From positions 1 to 9,244 of the forward strand of contig CAMJXZ010000114.1 in NCBI GenBank assembly GCA_946409855.1: DNA of 9,244 bases, in the 5' to 3' direction. This stretch comes from an uncultured Clostridia bacterium. Its GTDB lineage: Bacteria > Bacillota > Clostridia > Christensenellales > Aristaeellaceae. Of the stretch, positions 5,321 to 9,244 are shown in pieces (within the stretch, counting starts at the first letter, position 1; each line of letters starts with the position of its first letter). The position numbers and the translations under genes are program-made. Below the pieces are notes generated by a model. It worked only from the letters and a program-made list of their open reading frames with translations. It was not told the DNA's origin and ran no database searches.

Positions 5321-7354
5321 ATGAAAAAGAACATTACCCGCCGTTCCTTCCTGAAAGGCGCCGCCATCGGCGCTGCCGGGCTGACCATGGCGGGCGCCGG
5401 CCTGAACCTCCGTCAGGCCAAAGCGGAAGACGAAATCGCCTGGGACTCTGAATACGATGTCGTCGTGCTGGGGTACGGCGGCGCCGGCGCCAACGCGGCC
5501 GTGGCGGCCTTTGAAAACGGCGCCAAGGTCCTGCTGGCCGAAAAAGCGCCCGAAGGCGCCGAAGGCGGCAACACCGCGGTCTCCGGCCAGTTCGTTATGG
5601 CCACCGACGACGCGGACGGCCTGTACGACTACCTGACCACCCTGATGGGCAAGTTCCAGAACTGGGATCCCGAAGCGGTCCGCGCCTACTGCGAAGGCTG
5701 CGCCGAGAACTACGGCTGGATGACCGGCGCCATGGGCGGCGATCCCGCCATCATCTCCCCGGTCGAGCATCCCTCCGCCGGCATGGAAGCCCGCAACACC
5801 GACTGGAAACTGGCCGACGGTCAGGAAGGCCGCCTGTCCGACCCGTACAAGATCGGCCGGACCGACTACTGGTATTACAACTGGGCCGAGTTCCCCGAAA
5901 TCCCCTCCAGCAAGCACTGCCTGTGCCTGACCGCCACCGGCACCCGCTTTGACCGCGGCTACTACAACCTCTGCCAGAACGCCGTCAAGGCCCGTCCCAT
6001 CGACGTGTGGTTCTCCGCCCCCGGCAAGAAGCTGATCACCGACGCGGAAGGCGCTGTCATCGGCGTCATCATCACCAAGGACGGCAAGGATCTCAAGATC
6101 AAGGCCAACGGCGGCGTCGTGCTCTGCTGCGGCGGCTTTGAGCACAACCAGGAAATGATCACCTCCTACCTGCAGATGCCCTACGTCCATCAGCAGGGCG
6201 GCCTGTACAACGACGGCGACGGCATCAAGATGGCCCTGGGCGCCGGTGCGGACCTGTGGCATATGTCCAACTCCGCCGGCTTCACCTGGACCCACAAGCG
6301 GCCTCACCTGGATACCGTTTCCCTGTTCGGCGGCCCGAGCTCTGCCACCGGCATCTACGTGGGCCTTGGCGGCGACCGTTTCATGAACGAATCCGCCGCG
6401 ACCCGCCACGGCCGCATCTACATCGGCGGCCGCTGGATCTCCACCCCCATGCCCCTGCCCGCCTACCTGGTGCAGGATGCCGATCAGCTTGCCGCCGGCA
6501 AGAAGCTGGTCAGCTCCTTCTCCGACGGCTATGTCGATGAGCTCGCCACCGGCGAAGTCCTGATGGGCAACACCCTGGAAGAATTGGCCGAGGCGATCCG
6601 CAATTCCGAAGGCGGCAAGGACGCCCCCGACTTCAGCACCGAGCGCTTCGTCGCCACCGTCAACGCCTACAACAAGCGCTATGACGCCGGCGAGGACGCC
6701 GACTACGGCCGTCCCTTCAGCACCATGGTGCCCGTGAAGAAGGGCCCCTTCTACGCCACCAAGATCGGCCCGACCTACTTCAACACCCAGGGCGGTCCCC
6801 GCAAGAACAAGTTCGGCCAGGTCATCAACACCGAAGGCATGCCCATCGAAGGCCTGTTCGAGGCCGGTGAAATGGGCTCCATCTTCGCCGATATGTACAA
6901 CGGCTCCGGCAACCTGGGCGAGACCATGGTCTTCGGCCGTATCGCCGGCACCAACGCCGCCAAGCGCGCCAAGGGCGAATTCAAGAGCGAAGACAAGCCC
7001 GTGACCACCTGGGTCGGCGAGATCTACGCCCCCGGCACCACCCGTCCGGCCGGCAAGGAAGAAGCCGCGGCGGCGAACGTCACCGGCACCTTCAAGGACG
7101 GCGAATACGAAGGCACCGGCACCGGCTTCGGCGGCAAGATCAACGTCAAGGTCACCATCCAGGGCGGCAAGATCGCCAACGTGGAAGTCCTCAGCCAGAC
7201 CGAGACCGAGGGCGTCGGCGGCGCGGCGCTGCCGGAGTACGTACAGCGTACCCTGGACAAGCAGAGCGCGGATATCGACGTCGTCACCGGCGCGACCTAC
7301 ACCCTCAAGGGCTATCAGGAAGCGGTCAACGATGCCCTTTCGAAGGCCCTGTAA
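5321..7354 (+). CDS. Tat-exported FAD/FMN flavoprotein reductase (fumarate reductase/flavocytochrome c-like)
   Basis: The 677-residue protein starts with a twin-arginine signal: TRRSFLKG with Arg7-Arg8, a hydrophobic stretch (13-28), and QAKA giving a likely cut after Ala35. Residues 44-548 are an FAD-binding-2 domain, with the dinucleotide motif GYGGAG (51-56), NEXXXTR near Arg362, and the FAD-proximal GLFEAGE and FGRIAG segments (511-517, 538-543). After a linker, an FMN-binding domain (about 586-677) ends with DVVTGAT (653-659), the motif where ApbE-type transferases attach FMN, here to Thr659. No CXXCH haem site exists. It should take electrons at the outer membrane face through its FMN and reduce a small organic acceptor. 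Dicarboxylate-binding residues of fumarate reductases are not kept: the HxTxGG His is Asn488, and no Arg lies between 512 and 539. The substrate is thus unknown. AAAGGGG lies 9 bases before the ATG; the 26-codon extension upstream has no ribosome binding site and would bury the signal. Glycine codons are almost all GGC, unlike tatC, hinting at high expression. Confidence 0.85.
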   Translation: MKKNITRRSFLKGAAIGAAGLTMAGAGLNLRQAKAEDEIAWDSEYDVVVLGYGGAGANAAVAAFENGAKVLLAEKAPEGAEGGNTAVSGQFVMATDDADGLYDYLTTLMGKFQNWDPEAVRAYCEGCAENYGWMTGAMGGDPAIISPVEHPSAGMEARNTDWKLADGQEGRLSDPYKIGRTDYWYYNWAEFPEIPSSKHCLCLTATGTRFDRGYYNLCQNAVKARPIDVWFSAPGKKLITDAEGAVIGVIITKDGKDLKIKANGGVVLCCGGFEHNQEMITSYLQMPYVHQQGGLYNDGDGIKMALGAGADLWHMSNSAGFTWTHKRPHLDTVSLFGGPSSATGIYVGLGGDRFMNESAATRHGRIYIGGRWISTPMPLPAYLVQDADQLAAGKKLVSSFSDGYVDELATGEVLMGNTLEELAEAIRNSEGGKDAPDFSTERFVATVNAYNKRYDAGEDADYGRPFSTMVPVKKGPFYATKIGPTYFNTQGGPRKNKFGQVINTEGMPIEGLFEAGEMGSIFADMYNGSGNLGETMVFGRIAGTNAAKRAKGEFKSEDKPVTTWVGEIYAPGTTRPAGKEEAAAANVTGTFKDGEYEGTGTGFGGKINVKVTIQGGKIANVEVLSQTETEGVGGAALPEYVQRTLDKQSADIDVVTGATYTLKGYQEAVNDALSKAL

Positions 7355-7402
7355 TTCTCCTGTCCCGCTGACGGATGTCAGCGCGTAATACCCGCGCAAA
7401 AG

Positions 7403-7445
7403 CGCCCGGGCTCCCTCCGCAAAAGGAGAGGCCCGGGCGTTCTGC
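7403..7445. terminator. Hairpin terminator after the reductase gene
   Basis: CGCCCGGGC (7403-7411) pairs perfectly with GCCCGGGCG (7431-7439), and the loop holds a further CTCC/GGAG pairing with AAAA at the tip. The downstream T-tract on the plus strand is weak (TTCTGCTT). On the minus strand CTTTTG follows the stem, so it could work in both directions. It lies 48 bases past the reductase stop codon. Confidence 0.65.
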
Positions 7446-7534
7446 TTGCCGGAAAGGAGAGATCTGCTGAATCCGTTATTTCCTGAAATCTTCCGTCATG
7501 ATTGGTCAGGTGTTTATAATCCCACCTTCGTAAA

Positions 7535-7556
7535 CGGAACAGGTGCGTCTGTTCCG
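7535..7556. repeat. Perfect inverted repeat in the convergent intergenic region
   Basis: CGGAACAG (7535-7542) and CTGTTCCG (7549-7556) form a perfect 8-bp stem with a 6-base loop. On the minus strand TTTA follows, so it may be a back-up terminator for the ABC permease transcript, 20 bases beyond the main one. Confidence 0.4.
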
Positions 7557-7576
7557 CCTCACAAGTCGCCGCAGGC

Positions 7577-7603
7577 AAAATGCCCTGCCGGAAAAGCAGG
7601 GCA
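7577..7603 (-). terminator. Terminator of the ABC permease operon
   Basis: In the leftward transcript TGCCCTGC pairs with GCAGGGCA (7603-7596 with 7588-7581) over a 7-base loop and is followed directly by UUUUG. It begins 8 bases after the permease stop codon, so it is well placed as an intrinsic terminator. Confidence 0.75.
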
Positions 7604-7611
7604 TATGCTGG

Positions 7612-8730
7612 TTATTTCGCCGGTTGTTCTGCCTTTTCTTTCCGTCCGGCCGCCGCGGAGGGCATCCGGATCTTTTTATTCCGCCAGGACAGCACCACGC
7701 TCTGCAGCAGGATGAAGAAGCAGAGCATCGCGCCGGTGGTGATGGACTGCCACCAGGGTTCCCGCAGCCCGGAGGTGACGACGATGGACTTGATGGTGGT
7801 CAGCGTCAGGACGCCGAAGAAGGTACCGATCACGTTGCCCACGCCGCCGGTCAGCAGCGTCCCGCCGATGATGGACGAGGCGATGGCGTTCATCTCCGAG
7901 GCAGTGGCGTTGGTGGCGTTGCCGGCGCAGGTGTGCATGGTAAAGACGAACCCGGCGATCCCGGCCAGGAGGCCTGAGATCAGGTGCGCCATAAAGCGGG
8001 TCTTGCGAACGTTGATGCCCAGCATCAGAGCGCTCTGCTGATTGCCGCCCACGGCGTAAAAGCCGCGGCCCAGCTTCAGGAAGCGCAGCAGGAGGAAGAT
8101 CAGAACCACCGCCGCCAGGGCGATGATCACGCCGATCTCCATCTTGGCGGGAATCATGATCCCCTTCTTGTTGGGCGAGCCCAGCCAGGGGATTTCCAGC
8201 CGGCGCTGCAGCAGGGCAGCGATATCGCCCGTCGCCTTCTGAGGCTGCACGCTGATGATGGTGATCATGCCGCGGGCAAAGAACATACCCGCCAGGGTAA
8301 TGATGAAGGGCTGAATCTCCAGAAAGGCGATGAGCGCGCCCTGCACGGCCCCGAAGGCCAGGCCGATCCCCACGGCAACCAGCACGGCCAGGAAGATCCG
8401 CATGCTGTCGGACATGTCCGTGCCCTGAAAGATGCTGCCGTTCAGGATCATGACGCAGACCATCGTCACCAGGGCGGTGACGCCGCCCACGGAAATATCG
8501 ATGCTGCCCGTGATCATCACCACGGTCAGCCCGCAGGAGATGATGATCAGGAAGGCGTTCTCGTTGAGCATGTCAAAGATCTGCTGGGGCTTGAGGAAGC
8601 CGCCGCCGAAGGCGATCATGGCGATGATGTACATCACCGCGAAAATGCCGATGGTGATGCTCATCAGCAGGATGGTATCCGTGACCGGTTCCCGGCGGAC
8701 CGCTTTCAGATCAGGTTTCCGAACACTCAT
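7612..8730 (-). CDS. Sugar-type ABC importer permease, second subunit (YjfF/RbsC-like)
   Basis: The 372-residue integral membrane protein belongs to the branched-chain/ribose permease family (BPD_transp_2). Several hydrophobic helices are visible between 17 and 345. The stretch TGSIDISVGG (74-83) is the family's best-known signature. GGNQQSALMLGIN (228-240) is the cytoplasmic loop that docks on the ATPase, and GGTLLTGGVGNVIGT (289-303) matches the conserved C-terminal motif. It would form a heterodimeric channel with the adjacent permease, as in the YtfT-YjfF galactofuranose importer of E. coli; the ligand here, probably a sugar or related compound, cannot be read from the permeases. The ATG at 8730 follows the upstream stop codon by 3 bases, and AAGGGGG lies 13 bases before it, within the upstream gene, so the two are translationally coupled. 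The C-terminal tail is basic and ends the operon in view. Confidence 0.88.
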   Translation of the reverse strand: MSVRKPDLKAVRREPVTDTILLMSITIGIFAVMYIIAMIAFGGGFLKPQQIFDMLNENAFLIIISCGLTVVMITGSIDISVGGVTALVTMVCVMILNGSIFQGTDMSDSMRIFLAVLVAVGIGLAFGAVQGALIAFLEIQPFIITLAGMFFARGMITIISVQPQKATGDIAALLQRRLEIPWLGSPNKKGIMIPAKMEIGVIIALAAVVLIFLLLRFLKLGRGFYAVGGNQQSALMLGINVRKTRFMAHLISGLLAGIAGFVFTMHTCAGNATNATASEMNAIASSIIGGTLLTGGVGNVIGTFFGVLTLTTIKSIVVTSGLREPWWQSITTGAMLCFFILLQSVVLSWRNKKIRMPSAAAGRKEKAEQPAK

Positions 8731-8733
8731 GGC

Positions 8734-9244
8734 TTATGCCGCCCCCTTCCCGCCCGCTGCCGGCTGCAGCCGGGCCATGTGCCGATTTCTCAGGCCCGCG
8801 ATCCAGTTCTTGACCACCGGAGAGCCCAGCACAACCAGCAGGATGATGACCACGGCCTTGTAGGCCTTGACGTCCGTGGAGGAAACCTTCATGGCGTAGA
8901 GCGTGGTGGTCAGCGCCTGAATGGTGTAGGCACCCAGCACGGAGCCGATCATCTTGAACTTGCCGCCGCCCAGGCTGTTGCCGCCGATGGCCACCGCCAG
9001 GATGGCGTCCATTTCCACGTTCAGGAGCAGGGTTTCATGATTGATCAGCTGCAGGCGGCTCACGCCGATCACGCCGGATACCGCACAGCACAGTCCCAGC
9101 AGCACGAAGGCCAGCAGCTTCATGCCCACGGCGTTGATGCCGTTCAGCCGGGCCGCTCCCTGGTTGATGCCGACGGACTGCAGGTACAGCTCCAGGGTGG
9201 TCAGGCGGAACAGCAGGGCGAAAAACACCCCCATCACCGCCACG
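8734..9244 (-). CDS. Sugar-type ABC importer permease, first subunit, partial (5' end beyond the window)
   Basis: The 169 residues visible are the C-terminal half of a permease of the same family (BPD_transp_2). GINQGAARLNGIN matches the ATPase-docking loop of YtfT/RbsC-like permeases, and AIGGNSLGGGKFKMIGSVLGA matches the conserved stretch before the last helices. Hydrophobic segments before, between and after these fit the family. The frame is open to the window edge, and the Met at 9243 sits within a membrane helix, so the true start lies to the right. The ATPase and sugar-binding protein genes, expected upstream in such operons, would also be beyond the edge. It is about 32% identical by eye in the shared motifs to the second permease, as expected for paired paralogous subunits, but this was not measured by alignment. 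Confidence 0.85.
   Translation of the reverse strand, partial: VAVMGVFFALLFRLTTLELYLQSVGINQGAARLNGINAVGMKLLAFVLLGLCCAVSGVIGVSRLQLINHETLLLNVEMDAILAVAIGGNSLGGGKFKMIGSVLGAYTIQALTTTLYAMKVSSTDVKAYKAVVIILLVVLGSPVVKNWIAGLRNRHMARLQPAAGGKGAA

Noticed and set aside
5690..5704. Cysteine pair CEGC in the reductase (Cys124 and Cys127) as a haem site
   Set aside because: c-type haem needs CXXCH; the residue after the second Cys is Ala. No other candidate exists in the protein.
5279..7399. A 706-codon open frame on the minus strand opposite the reductase gene
   Set aside because: It is low in complexity (Gly, Ala, Val and Asp dominate), matches no family, and arises because the GGC/GCC-rich codons of the real gene leave no stops in the opposite frame. 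It has no ribosome binding site.

Overview
The window looks like chromosomal DNA from a GC-rich, anaerobic, probably gut-associated bacterium, most likely of the Bacillota (Clostridia). This is inferred, not proven. The clues are strong AGGAGG-type ribosome binding sites, sigma70/SigA-type promoters with TATAAT boxes, hairpin terminators, a sugar-type ABC importer with two permeases, and a secreted FAD/FMN reductase of the kind anaerobes use to respire organic acceptors. No phage, transposon, CRISPR, rRNA or tRNA sequence was recognised.

Layout, left to right. (1) Positions 1-211 are non-coding and hold two copies of a 41-bp palindromic repeat and a strong hairpin. (2) A leftward two-gene operon (about 2599 to 212) has its own extended -10 promoter. 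It encodes a cytoplasmic esterase-like protein with two tandem alpha/beta-hydrolase domains, then a LURP-one-related (LOR) protein. (3) Divergent from it is a rightward tatB-tatA-tatC operon for the twin-arginine translocase. Its promoter carries a perfect 18-bp palindrome over the -10 box. The tatB gene appears to start with the rare codon ATT. tatA is only 59 codons long. (4) A nested hairpin terminator separates tatC from a convergent LysR-family regulator gene. (5) The regulator is transcribed divergently from a large gene for a Tat-exported flavoprotein reductase: twin-arginine signal, FAD-binding-2 domain, and a C-terminal FMN-binding domain with a covalent flavinylation motif. Two dyads lie in the shared promoter region. 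(6) After a region with several hairpins, two leftward ABC permease genes end the window; the second runs off the right edge.

How it fits together: the Tat translocase would export the folded flavoprotein encoded 1.2 kb downstream. The LysR protein probably switches that gene on in response to its substrate or a related metabolite. The reductase lacks the residues that bind dicarboxylates in fumarate reductases and has no haem motif, so its substrate is open. The most novel candidate here is therefore a LysR-controlled, Tat-exported, FMN-linked reductase of unknown electron acceptor, with its export machinery next door. The hydrolase/LOR operon and the ABC importer are probably separate units.
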